Of a stretch of 63,746 nucleotides of DNA, positions 8,288 through 17,513 are shown in pieces. A model generated the notes under the pieces. It had not been told where the DNA came from, searched no databases, and saw nothing but the letters and a program-made list of their open reading frames with translations. Made by a program: the position numbers and the translations under genes. Location of the stretch: NCBI RefSeq assembly GCF_014697475.1, contig NZ_JACJRV010000036.1, positions 1 to 63,746 on the forward strand, in the 5' to 3' direction. Source of the DNA: Nostoc sp. FACHB-152 (GTDB lineage Bacteria > Cyanobacteriota > Cyanobacteriia > Cyanobacteriales > Nostocaceae). How positions within the stretch are numbered: the first letter of the stretch is position 1; every line of letters starts with the position of its first letter.

Positions 8288-9625
8288 TTAAAGAATTTTT
8301 CTTCCAGTCAATACTTCACGCACTTCTAGCATGGCAGAATATGTAGGTAGAATGTGCAAAGTTTCGTTGTCTGGTGTATTTTTTAAGGCAGTTGCGATCG
8401 CTTGCTTTAAATCTTCTTCGACAATTAAGTTTAAATTACTCTCAACAGATTTTTCGCTATAGCGTAAACGTAATGCCATATCATAAACGCGATCGCCACT
8501 CACTACAATAGTTCCGCCGCGTTCGACTAATTTTTCTGTATCCACATCCCAAATCCAGGATACATCAGTGCCATCGGGAGTGCGATCGTTCAACACCATC
8601 AGTGTAGTTTTATCAGTACTTTGATTCACTACTCTAATAGTTTCATTAGTCCCTACAGGATTTTTTGATAATAAAATTCTGACCTTTTTACCATCAATTA
8701 CTAAATCTTCCGCACGACCAAAAGCAGCTTGGAAATTATTAATAGTATCTCTAATTGTGGCTTCATCAACACCCAATTCAATAGCAGCCGTAACCGCAGC
8801 TAAAGTATTGTATTTGTTGTACAAACCAACCAGAATTTGCCCCCATTCACTGCTTTCTAGGGTTGGTTTACTCTTACTAAAGCCGCAACTTGGACAGGTA
8901 AAATCTCCCAAGTGAGACAAGTACACACCTTTGTAATCTAAAGAATGTCCACAATTGGGACAGTAAATAGAATCTACAGCGTGCTGAATAGCTTCGAGAT
9001 ATTGTTCTGGTTCATTCAAGCCAAAGAATAACACCCGTTGCGGTAACTGCTGACCAAGGTGAGATAAAGTCGGGTCATCAGCATTGGGAATGACAACCGT
9101 TTCCTTGGGGAGAGTCGAAATTACCTTTGTCCAGCGTTTACTGATGGTATCTACTTCGCCGTATCTGTCGAGTTGGTCGCGGAACAAGTTTAAACAGAGG
9201 ATGATGCGCGGCTGGAGTGGCGTTAAGACCTTGGGGACAATGTTCTCGTCTACTTCCAAAATGGCGTAGTCAGCCGCCAGCGTACCCACCAAATTAGTGT
9301 TTTCTAGTAACGCTGTCATCAAGCCATTTTCGAGATTTGCACCTGTGGAGTTGTGCGCGACGCGATAGCCTTTGCGTTCGAGAATTGTTTTTAACAACAG
9401 CGACGTAGTAGTTTTACCATTCGTCCCAGCAATGAGAATTACGCCATTTTTTACCTGCTGACTCAATAATTGCAAGAGTCGAGGTTCAATGCGACGTGCA
9501 ATTGACCCTGGTAATACACTAGCAGCACCTAAACGCAGCGATCGCACTCCAAAAGTTACGCTTTTTGCCGCCAATACCGCAAAACCAAGTCGCAGTCTAT
9601 CTATCAGTTTGATTTTTTTGCCCAC
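8288..9625 (-). CDS. murT: Lipid II isoglutaminyl synthase, ligase subunit MurT
   Basis: A 445-residue Mur-ligase-family protein that, with GatD, amidates the second-position D-Glu of lipid II. The P-loop GTNGKTTTS lies near residue 67. A Cys4 zinc-ribbon insertion (CPNCG near 225 and CPSCG about 20 residues later) is diagnostic of MurT against MurC-F. The C-terminal DUF1727-type domain is complete. Length is normal. It starts at MGKKIKLIDRL, with a hydrophobic stretch (about 13-45) that is not a clear membrane anchor. GatD is downstream on the same strand, but the intervening + strand gene means they probably use separate transcripts. Confidence 0.9.
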   Translation of the reverse strand: MGKKIKLIDRLRLGFAVLAAKSVTFGVRSLRLGAASVLPGSIARRIEPRLLQLLSQQVKNGVILIAGTNGKTTTSLLLKTILERKGYRVAHNSTGANLENGLMTALLENTNLVGTLAADYAILEVDENIVPKVLTPLQPRIILCLNLFRDQLDRYGEVDTISKRWTKVISTLPKETVVIPNADDPTLSHLGQQLPQRVLFFGLNEPEQYLEAIQHAVDSIYCPNCGHSLDYKGVYLSHLGDFTCPSCGFSKSKPTLESSEWGQILVGLYNKYNTLAAVTAAIELGVDEATIRDTINNFQAAFGRAEDLVIDGKKVRILLSKNPVGTNETIRVVNQSTDKTTLMVLNDRTPDGTDVSWIWDVDTEKLVERGGTIVVSGDRVYDMALRLRYSEKSVESNLNLIVEEDLKQAIATALKNTPDNETLHILPTYSAMLEVREVLTGRKIL

Positions 9626-9742
9626 AACTGTACCCTAATCTTGTTGCTAATTAATGTAGTTGTAAATTTAATCCTGTGAGTTTAGCTAATCCTGACTGAA
9701 AAAGCCAGCCTGAGATATTTAGGTATTAAATAAAATTCTTCT

Positions 9743-9784
9743 CCCACTCCCCACTCCCCACTCCCCACTCCCTACTCCCTACAG
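9743..9784. repeat. Short tandemly repeated heptamer (CCCCACT family)
   Basis: About six consecutive copies of the 7-mer CCACTCC, the last two degenerating to CTACTCC. Such heptanucleotide STRRs are typical of Nostoc and Anabaena intergenic regions. Confidence 0.8.
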
Positions 9785-9902
9785 ATCCCCATAGGCGTTA
9801 TCTTAAAAAATAGTGCGTGGGTGTAATTACATATCCAGCTTAGTTTGCCGAATTCAGCACAAACTTACGACCAATCGTAGCTTGCAAGCAAGGTTCCTTT
9901 TG

Positions 9903-10490
9903 ATGAATATTACAAAGTTTCTTTTTTTACAAAAACTAATGGCTGACTGGCGACGGTTGGTATCCAAATGCCTGTTGTTGCTTGTTTGCCTACTGATGCT
10001 CAGTATCAAGCCAGCTTTCGCTGGTATTAATGATGATATTTACGATGGCAATATGTTTGTAGTTTATTCTGGCAATGGTTCCTTGGTTCCACCAAGACAA
10101 ACACTAGCACAGACTTTAAAAGAACATAAGCCTGCATTTTTGGCATTTTATGTTGATGACAGCAGCGATTGCAAAAAATATGCCATTGTAATTTCTCGTG
10201 TACAGGAATTCTACGGTCGAGCGGCTGAGATTATTCCTGTTGATGTCGATACAATTCCACTCAAAGAGAAATACGATCCTACTGAAGCAGGATATTACTA
10301 CTCTGGTGCTGTCCCCCAAGTTGTGGTGTTTAACCAGTCAGGCCAGGTAATTTTAAATAAAAAAGGTCAAGTACCCTTTGAGGAAATAGACGATAAATTC
10401 CGAGAAGTGTTTGATTTATTACCACGCACTGAGTCAGTGGAATTAAAACGCCGCTCATTTAATGAATTTAGTAGTGAGTTAGCGAAATAA
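9903..10490 (+). CDS. Thioredoxin-fold exported/thylakoid protein, possible photosystem I accumulation factor
   Basis: With the ATG at 9903 the protein has 195 residues (ATG 9939 would give 183). A basic start, a long hydrophobic segment and an AFA-G cleavage-like site indicate export, probably to the thylakoid lumen. The mature part has the thioredoxin order of strands: PAFLAFYVDDSSDCKKYA, AEIIPVDVDTIP and the cis-Pro AVPQVVVFNQSGQV. The usual CxxC is reduced to a single Cys (SSDCK), so disulfide exchange is unlikely. Cyanobacterial homologues are, as I recall, named thylakoid photosystem I accumulation factors; I hold that name loosely. A strong terminator follows. Confidence 0.75.
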   Translation: MNITKFLFLQKLMADWRRLVSKCLLLLVCLLMLSIKPAFAGINDDIYDGNMFVVYSGNGSLVPPRQTLAQTLKEHKPAFLAFYVDDSSDCKKYAIVISRVQEFYGRAAEIIPVDVDTIPLKEKYDPTEAGYYYSGAVPQVVVFNQSGQVILNKKGQVPFEEIDDKFREVFDLLPRTESVELKRRSFNEFSSELAK

Positions 10491-10496
10491 CTGCCA

Positions 10497-10528
10497 GGGT
10501 AGACCATCTGGGTCTACCCTAATTTTTA
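10497..10528 (+). terminator. Rho-independent terminator after the thioredoxin-fold gene
   Basis: Stem AGGGTAGACC / GGTCTACCCT with a short ATCTG loop, followed by AATTTTT, seven bases after the stop codon. Confidence 0.85.
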
Positions 10529-10673
10529 GTACTGTCGGCTACTGCATCACCCATCATCCAAAGGATAATGTTTAAATAACCTGTTTTAACAAAAGAGGAA
10601 GTTAATTAATAGTCCAAAGTTGCAAAACGATTGACTATTGACTAATAACTAATGACAAAAAGAGTAGGTTCTG

Positions 10674-11282
10674 ATGTCAAAAGTTTACACTACCGAAGAG
10701 CTAATCCAAATTTTGGCAGCCGAACGCCAAGCTTGTCTTAAGGGGGAGCGTCTGAAGTTAGAGGTAACTGTCTCTGGCAATCCTGTAATAGACCAGTTTA
10801 TCAGAACCGAAGGGTTCCAAAAGTTCACTGCCTATCAAGATTTTAAGGCGGCTATTCACGATTATCAAAGAGAACATCAAGTTTCGGGTATTGTTTGGCG
10901 TGAGATGACAGTCAAAGGGAAAAGCTTGCGCTATCCCGAAGTAGATACCGAATTAGTGGGGCTGACTAGTGACATAGCAATATTACAATCTGCCAAAAAT
11001 TCGATCTTGAATTTTTGGTATGAAGTCACTGGGGATATGGATTTATATTTAAGTTTTAATAACAGTAAGCAATATCAACAAATTACCACATCTGATGTCG
11101 AAAGAATTGCTCAAAGAACCCAATGGGCAAGTTTATGGAAATGGCAAAATTCTAACTTTTTAGAGATGATTTTACAGTTAGGATGGGGTAATCCCGAAGA
11201 AGCCCGCTATAAACGTGGTAGACCACATTCTGGTAGTGAATATATTCACGCAGTCAATCCAGGTAATTTACCTATTGGTTGA
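10674..11282 (+). CDS. Conserved cyanobacterial protein of unknown function
   Basis: A 202-residue soluble protein I cannot assign to a named family. The first 120 residues are mixed alpha/beta with YTTEELIQILAAERQACLKGERL at the start; the middle contains GIVWREMTVKGKSLRYPEV. The C-terminal third is aromatic-rich, ending in an RYKRGRPHSGSEYIHAVNPG-type tail. There are no membrane segments. It starts at an ATG preceded by GAGTAGG-like purines and stands alone between a terminator-bounded gene and a convergent kinase. Codon use looks like that of its neighbours, so it is probably real. Confidence 0.65.
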   Translation: MSKVYTTEELIQILAAERQACLKGERLKLEVTVSGNPVIDQFIRTEGFQKFTAYQDFKAAIHDYQREHQVSGIVWREMTVKGKSLRYPEVDTELVGLTSDIAILQSAKNSILNFWYEVTGDMDLYLSFNNSKQYQQITTSDVERIAQRTQWASLWKWQNSNFLEMILQLGWGNPEEARYKRGRPHSGSEYIHAVNPGNLPIG

Positions 11283-11376
11283 GTAATGTAGTAGGTAATA
11301 GGCAATATATGTGTTCTGCTTTTATTGAGTAGGTTGCTATGTAGAACAGTCGAGTTACCTATACGGTATCCATACC

Positions 11377-13647
11377 TCAACTGTGTTTTAGTTTAGGTTG
11401 GCAAATTGGGATTTCAATTACAAATTTACTACCTTCTCCGGGGCTGGAATCACACCACATCTTACCATGATGCTTTTCTGCAACAATTTGGTAGCTGATA
11501 GATAAGCCTAAGCCTGTACCTTGACCGATGGGTTTGGTTGTGAAGAAGGGATCAAAAATGCGTGATGTTAGTGTTTCAGGGATTCCTAAACCATTATCAG
11601 CGATCGCAATTTGTACCCAATGATTAGCCATCACTTGAGTAGAAATACAAATTGTAGCTGCATGGTTTTGTAAATTAGTATTTCTCTTTTGTTGAGCAGA
11701 TTCCTCCAAAGCATCTATAGCATTTGACAGTAAGTTCATAAATACTTGATTGAGTTGTCCGGCATAGCACTCAACTAAAGGTAATTCGCTGTAATTTTTC
11801 ACCACTTCAATTGCCGGAAAATCTGGTTTAGACTTAAGGCGATGTTGTAAAATCAGCAACGTACTGTCGATGCCTTCATGAAGATTAACAGCTTTAAATT
11901 CGGATTCATCTAAGCGGGAGAAGTTACGCAAAGATAACACAATTTGCCGAATCCGATCAGTGCCAATTTTCATTGATTGCAATAGCTTGATCAGGTCTTC
12001 ATTAATAAAGTCGAAATCCACGTCATCTAAAGTTTCTTGGAGCGTTTCTGGTGGATTGGGGTAGTGTGCCTGATATGCCTCAATTAATTTCAATAAATCT
12101 TGAGTGTAGTTATCAATATGAGCAATATTGCCATGAATAAAATTCACAGGATTATTAATTTCGTGGGCAACGCCAGCCACCAGTTGTCCCAGACTCGACA
12201 TCTTTTCAGTCTGGATTAATTGAGACTGAGTTTGTTGCAAGTCCTGAAGTACTTGGGATAATTCGGTAGTCCGATTTTGAACTCGCACTTCCAGTTCTTC
12301 ATTGCTTTTTTCTAAAAGCATAAAAGATTCATGCAATTGCTTGGCCATAGTGGTAAAAGCATTTGCCAAGCGGCCTAATTCGTTAGGTAACTTAGTATTA
12401 AGATCAATATCAAAATTCCCTTCAGAAACCTGATCAGTTGCAATTAGGAGCTTATTTAAGGGAGTTGTCACTTGCTTATACAAGACAGCAAACAACAGCA
12501 GGATTTCTAATACCAGGGCGATTAATCCTACATTGAGAACAAAACGGGCGTTGTTAGCTGCAATTTCTGCTAATAAAGATTTAGGGTAGACGGTGACAAA
12601 ATACCAATCTGGGCCATTGATTCTGGTTACAGCCAAATATTCATCATCATCTTCTTTGGAATTATCAATCACCCCTGTCTCGACTCGCAGGGTTTTGACT
12701 ACATGAAAAATATGCTGCAAATGTGCGTTACCTGACTCCAAGATGTTGAAATGCCCCAGCTTTTGTTGAATCTGAGGCATATAATCGGGATGAACAATCA
12801 AACGCCCATCGCTGCGAAAAATCAGGTTATACGTTCCATGTAGATGGTCGTTGACCGTACGTTCCATCAACTCATTAAGAATAATGTCATGCCCAATAGT
12901 TGCAATGTGATTGCCAAAGCGGTCATCTACTGGTGTTTCGACTGAAACCATCCATAGTTTTGGCACAGTGTCAAAATAAAGGCCTGTCCAAACGGTTTCT
13001 CTGGCAGGATTATGTTTTTTATCAGAAATGTAAAAATACTCCTCATTGGGCATAAATACATCCACTTTCGCCTCTATCCCCCAAGGCACTGTCGCCCAGT
13101 AATTAGCCACAAAGTTTTCAGGCCCCATGATATAAGTATCGACAAACCGATTGCTCCAGGCTGGCCCATAACTTTTCGTCAATTCATAAAAGGCCAGCAT
13201 CCGGCGACGAACATCGGCCGTATTTGGGACTTGTTTTCCTATGAAGACTGACGGATACTGCTCACTATCGAACTGTTTGACAGGCAGATTCTCTAAAAAG
13301 TTACGCCTTGTACCATCAGACCATAAGTAAAATAATTTGTTAAATTGCTCGCGTGGGTCTTGATTTCCCAACTGCTCCAGTCGTTTTAATAATGCTTGTT
13401 TCAAGGTTTTATGGTTATCTTCTGCCAATTTGAACAGGCTTTCTTCTCGCTTTCCACGTTCAATAACATACTTTTGTAATTGCTCGCGGGTTTGGGATTC
13501 TAATGTGGACATCAAATGGAAGTAGCTCAGGCCGGAGGAGACAATAACAACAGCTAAAATTCTCAGCCCCATACTGAGGAGTATGTCACGAGTGAGTGAG
13601 CGGCAGAACAAATTTTTTATCAACTGACCTTTAAATCGAGGCATCAT
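11377..13647 (-). CDS. Membrane sensor histidine kinase (Cache-HAMP-HisKA-HATPase)
   Basis: A 756-residue kinase. A first membrane segment (about 20-45) and a second (about 370-395) bracket a large periplasmic Cache-type sensor domain with the WYFVTVYPKSLL end motif. A HAMP domain (about 395-450), a coiled coil, a HisKA box GVAHEINNPVNF (His near 495) and an HATPase_c domain follow, with NAIDAL (N box), IADNGLGIP (G1) and GTGLGLSI (G2). It should autophosphorylate on His and pass phosphate to an unlinked regulator, since none is adjacent. The start is MMPRFKG. Nothing is missing from the catalytic core. Confidence 0.9.
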   Translation of the reverse strand: MMPRFKGQLIKNLFCRSLTRDILLSMGLRILAVVIVSSGLSYFHLMSTLESQTREQLQKYVIERGKREESLFKLAEDNHKTLKQALLKRLEQLGNQDPREQFNKLFYLWSDGTRRNFLENLPVKQFDSEQYPSVFIGKQVPNTADVRRRMLAFYELTKSYGPAWSNRFVDTYIMGPENFVANYWATVPWGIEAKVDVFMPNEEYFYISDKKHNPARETVWTGLYFDTVPKLWMVSVETPVDDRFGNHIATIGHDIILNELMERTVNDHLHGTYNLIFRSDGRLIVHPDYMPQIQQKLGHFNILESGNAHLQHIFHVVKTLRVETGVIDNSKEDDDEYLAVTRINGPDWYFVTVYPKSLLAEIAANNARFVLNVGLIALVLEILLLFAVLYKQVTTPLNKLLIATDQVSEGNFDIDLNTKLPNELGRLANAFTTMAKQLHESFMLLEKSNEELEVRVQNRTTELSQVLQDLQQTQSQLIQTEKMSSLGQLVAGVAHEINNPVNFIHGNIAHIDNYTQDLLKLIEAYQAHYPNPPETLQETLDDVDFDFINEDLIKLLQSMKIGTDRIRQIVLSLRNFSRLDESEFKAVNLHEGIDSTLLILQHRLKSKPDFPAIEVVKNYSELPLVECYAGQLNQVFMNLLSNAIDALEESAQQKRNTNLQNHAATICISTQVMANHWVQIAIADNGLGIPETLTSRIFDPFFTTKPIGQGTGLGLSISYQIVAEKHHGKMWCDSSPGEGSKFVIEIPICQPKLKHS

Positions 13648-13857
13648 CTATAACCATACCTGTCCATATTTAGAATTCCCAAAGAGCAAGAAATATGCCA
13701 AGGTAGACCAGATTAAGTTTTAGTAAAATCTCTGCGAAAATTGTACTAATTTTTAGAAAATTAAAAGGTAGGCTTTTTATCCTACCCCAAACTCCTAAAC
13801 TGTTTTAAGATATAGGCGATCGCCAGAAATCGCTACTTGCAAACTTATAATTAACAC

Positions 13858-14058
13858 CTAGCCCTTCAACGCCTTTCTAAAGTTGCGGCGATATGATTTA
13901 TTAGCGATAAATAAAGCTGGCCATAATAAAGATAAAGCAATACGATTAAGTAAGGATGGGGTAAAGTTAGTCCGCGTAAAACCAGCCCAAAACTTCCAAC
14001 CTAAACCCACATAACCTACTATTAAAACAAATCCAATTAATCCGCTCATTTTAATCAA
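13858..14058 (-). CDS. Small membrane protein of unknown function
   Basis: A 66-residue protein with one N-terminal hydrophobic segment (about 4-25) and a second weaker one (about 42-56), ending in a strongly basic SYRRNFRKALKG tail. Similar short proteins with this tail are common in filamentous cyanobacteria, but I know of no assigned role. It lies between the sensor kinase and the nucleotidyltransferase fusion, with more than 200 bp on each side. Probably real; possible start codons are ATG 14058 and ATG 14049 (MSGLIG). Confidence 0.6.
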   Translation of the reverse strand: MIKMSGLIGFVLIVGYVGLGWKFWAGFTRTNFTPSLLNRIALSLLWPALFIANKSYRRNFRKALKG

Positions 14059-14569
14059 CTCCGTTCGCTACTAACTTTCAGTTAAGTTAAGAATTGTCAA
14101 AATATCTCAGCAATTCTTCATTTATACTAACAAACTAGATTCTCTACTTAATTTTCAGACTACTGAAGGATGTAATAGTACATTATATTACTCTAGTTTA
14201 AAGGAGTATCTGGTATTGTAGCTAGTTAACTTAGTATTTATTGCCACATATAAAAGTTGGCTATAATTTAAGTCCAATTATAAAGATAAAAAACACATTA
14301 TTCTAGAATTAGAAGTTACTGTTTCTACTCCCTTGCCACCTCTAAAGTTTTTGGAACTGTCATAATAGATGACTTGATTCCAGAAACATTGCTTAATTTT
14401 TCCTAGACAAATAGGCTATTTTCTTGAGTAAATATGCTTAACATTTATTAGATGCATCTTGTGGAAGTTCCGGAGATGAGAACATCTATAGGACACTAAG
14501 GAAAAATGAAACTACTATATTTTCATGGGTTTGTAAGCAGCTGAGGCTGCAAATAGTTTAGGAGGACTT
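14059..14569. other. 512-bp non-coding leader upstream of the nucleotidyltransferase fusion
   Basis: AT-rich sequence without a credible ORF. It ends in a good ribosome-binding site (TTAGGAGGA, six bases before the ATG at 14570). I see no riboswitch fold I can name; a long 5' leader is possible. Confidence 0.4.
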
Positions 14570-17098
14570 ATGCGTGCAGTACTGATGGCAGGCGGTTCGG
14601 GGACACGGCTTCGTCCGTTAACGTGCGATTTACCTAAACCTATGGTGCCGATTCTCAATCGGCCCATTGCCGAACATATTATCAATCTTCTCAAAAGACA
14701 TCAAATCACTGAAGTGATTGCAACATTACATTATTTGCCTGATGTCTTGCGAGACTACTTTCAAGATGGTAGTGATTTTGGCGTACAAATGACCTACGCT
14801 GTGGAAGAAGACCAGCCTCTAGGCACGGCAGGCTGTGTGAAAAATATTGCTGAACTTCTGGATGAAACTTTTTTAGTAATTAGCGGTGATAGCATAACAG
14901 ATTTTGACTTAACAGCAGCAATTGAATTTCATAAACAAAAACAATCAAAAGCAACTTTAATTTTAACTAGAGTTCCTAATCCGATTGAGTTTGGAGTAGT
15001 CATTACTGACGAACAAGGAAAAATTCAGCGATTTTTAGAAAAACCATCTACAAGCGAAATTTTTTCAGACACAGTCAACACGGGTACTTACATCCTTGAA
15101 CCAGAAGTTTTAGATTATTTACCAGTTAACACCGAAACAGACTTTTCTAAAGATTTGTTTCCCTTACTTTTAGAAAAAAATGAGCCAATGTATGGCTATA
15201 TTGCTCAAGGTTATTGGTGTGATGTCGGCCATTTAGATGCTTATCGTGAAGCTCAATATGATGCTTTAGATCGTAAGGTAAAACTCGAAGTCGATTATCA
15301 AGAAATATCGCCTGGTGTCTGGGTAGGGCAAAATACTTATATCGACAGGACGGCTAATATTGAAGCACCAGCCCTTATAGGTGACAATTGCCGCATTGGG
15401 TCTAAGGTGCAAATTGAAGGCGGTACAGTAATTGGTGATAACGTCACGATTGGGGCTGAAGCTAATCTCAAGCGTCCGATTGTGTGGAATGGGGCAATTA
15501 TTGGCGAAGAAGCCCATCTAAGTGCCTGTGTGATTTCTCGTGGTAGCCGTGTAGACCGCCGCGCTCATGTATTAGAAGCGGCTGTGGTGGGTTCGTTATC
15601 TACGGTGGGTGAAGAAGCACAAATTAGTACTGGTGTGCGTGTTTGGCCGAGTAAGAAAATTGAGTCTGGTGCGATTTTAAACATCAACCTGATTTGGGGT
15701 AACACTGCCCAAAGGAATTTATTTGGCCAACGTGGCGTACAAGGATTAGCGAATATTGACATTACCCCAGAATTTGCTGTGCGGTTAGGTTCGGCTTACG
15801 GTTCGATTTTAAAACCTGGGTCTAAAGTCACGGTTTCGAGAGATCAACGGAATATTTCTCGTATGGTGACGCGATCGCTGATCGCCGGTTTAATGTCTGT
15901 AGGAATTGATATTCAAAACCTGGATGCTACTGCTATCCCCATCGCCCGGACAGTTATCCCTACGATGTCGGTAGCTGGCGGTATTCATATCCGAGTACAT
16001 CCAGACCGCCCCGACTACATCCTGATTGAATTCATGGATGCCAAAGGGATTAACATTTCCAAAGCCCAAGAAAAGAAAATTGAAGGGGCTTACTTTAAAG
16101 AAGATATGCGCCGGGCGTTGATTCATGAAGTGGGCGATGTTGCTTACCCCAGCCAAATTAACGACCTTTACTGCACCGCTTTTGAGAAACTTCTGCACGT
16201 TGCTACGTTGCGAAATAGTCGAGCGAAAGTCGTAATTGACTATGTTTATTCTGTGTCGGGGGCGGTTTTACCCCAAATGCTGGATAAATTTGGCGCGGAT
16301 GCAGTCGTACTAAATGCCAGCTTGAATAAACACGCTGTCACCACCGCAGACCGAGAAGGGTTATTGACACAGCTAGGTCATGTAGTGGAAGCACTAAAAG
16401 CAAATTTTGGTGTGCAAGTCTCGGCTAATGGCGAACAGCTAATTTTAGTAGATGAATCCGGCTTTCCGATTCGTGGGGAAATATTAACAGCACTGATGGT
16501 GGATATGATATTGACCTCCAACCCCAGAGGTACGGTAGTTGTACCAGTTCACACTTCCAGTGCAGTGGAACAAGTCGCTCGTCGCCATGATGGTAGAGTG
16601 ATTCGTACCAAGGCTAACCCCACCGCTTTAATGGAAGCTTGCCAGAAAAATCCTAATGTGGTGTTGGGTGGTAGTGGGGAGACTGGGTTCATTTTTCCGC
16701 AACTGCATCCGGGGTTTGATTCGATGTTTTGCATTGCCAAGATTATTGAAATGCTAACGATTCAGGAGCGATCGCTTGCTACGGCGCGTTCAGAATTGCC
16801 CCGTGTGATTCATCGAAGTCAGACAATTCGCTGTCCTTGGACTGCGAAGGGTGCATTAATGCGATATTTGGTAGAAACTCATCCAGCCCAAAACCTCGAA
16901 CTCATCGATGGGGTGAAAATTGGTCAACCTTATGATGATAATTGGGTGTTAGTTCTACCCGATGCCAGTGAGCCATTAGTACATTTGTATGCAAATAGTG
17001 GCGATCGCGATTGGGTAGATGATGCTATTAGAAACTACCGTCACCGTGTGCAGACTTTTGTGGAAAGACAACTAGAATATCACCCGGCGGAAGTTTAA
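14570..17098 (+). CDS. Mannose-1-phosphate guanylyltransferase-like / phosphomannomutase fusion
   Basis: An 842-residue two-enzyme fusion typical of cyanobacteria. Residues 1-230 are a nucleotidyltransferase with the [14 protein letters not shown] loop, probably making an NDP-sugar. Residues 240-360 form a left-handed beta helix of hexapeptide repeats (IGDNxxIG type). Residues 380-840 are an alpha-D-phosphohexomutase domain. In that domain the catalytic phosphoserine loop is replaced around [13 protein letters not shown] (no TASHNP), but the sugar-binding end is present. GDP-mannose or a related sugar for polysaccharides is the likely product. A strong AGGAGG precedes the ATG. Mutase activity is uncertain given the altered phosphoserine loop. 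Confidence 0.88.
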   Translation: MRAVLMAGGSGTRLRPLTCDLPKPMVPILNRPIAEHIINLLKRHQITEVIATLHYLPDVLRDYFQDGSDFGVQMTYAVEEDQPLGTAGCVKNIAELLDETFLVISGDSITDFDLTAAIEFHKQKQSKATLILTRVPNPIEFGVVITDEQGKIQRFLEKPSTSEIFSDTVNTGTYILEPEVLDYLPVNTETDFSKDLFPLLLEKNEPMYGYIAQGYWCDVGHLDAYREAQYDALDRKVKLEVDYQEISPGVWVGQNTYIDRTANIEAPALIGDNCRIGSKVQIEGGTVIGDNVTIGAEANLKRPIVWNGAIIGEEAHLSACVISRGSRVDRRAHVLEAAVVGSLSTVGEEAQISTGVRVWPSKKIESGAILNINLIWGNTAQRNLFGQRGVQGLANIDITPEFAVRLGSAYGSILKPGSKVTVSRDQRNISRMVTRSLIAGLMSVGIDIQNLDATAIPIARTVIPTMSVAGGIHIRVHPDRPDYILIEFMDAKGINISKAQEKKIEGAYFKEDMRRALIHEVGDVAYPSQINDLYCTAFEKLLHVATLRNSRAKVVIDYVYSVSGAVLPQMLDKFGADAVVLNASLNKHAVTTADREGLLTQLGHVVEALKANFGVQVSANGEQLILVDESGFPIRGEILTALMVDMILTSNPRGTVVVPVHTSSAVEQVARRHDGRVIRTKANPTALMEACQKNPNVVLGGSGETGFIFPQLHPGFDSMFCIAKIIEMLTIQERSLATARSELPRVIHRSQTIRCPWTAKGALMRYLVETHPAQNLELIDGVKIGQPYDDNWVLVLPDASEPLVHLYANSGDRDWVDDAIRNYRHRVQTFVERQLEYHPAEV

Positions 17099-17226
17099 AG
17101 CTATGCTCAAATACTAGTATTAATAATAACTATAATTAGCTTTGTACTTAAGTATAAGGCTAATTATATTTAAGTTGCCTTCAGAAATAGTATTCCTACC
17201 GACAAAACCCTCTCCCCTGCGGTTTC

Positions 17227-17513
17227 AATATGGTTCGGTTAAGCATTTTTAACTTGTAATCTGGTTTTGGGAAAAGGTGAGCCAGCGACGGGTTCGTAGG
17301 GGAGCCACTGCGTTGGACGGGTTTCCCGGCTTGAAGCACGTGGCGTGGTTTCCACGCCAGTTCTCTCAAGTCGGCAGAGCCGCCCACGAGACTGGCTTCC
17401 CATGAGCGACTGGCGTTAGCGAGCTTGCGAACGTCACCCCGAAGGGGTTAAAGGTTTTCTTCTACTTTTTCCCCTTCCCCTTTCCCCTTTCCCCTTTAAC
17501 CGAAAACGATATT
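17227..17513. mobile_element. Long copy of the AATACGGTTCGG element, carrying a nested repeat
   Basis: The left end AATATGGTTCGG and right end CCGAAAACGATATT match the 107-bp element at 5863, as do the flanking internal segments. The middle (about 17281-17450) holds an extra GC-rich palindromic repeat of the Nostoc dispersed type (GGGTTTCCCGGC..., CCACGCCAG...). The right end contributes to the stop codon of the TPR gene at 17512. Confidence 0.65.
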
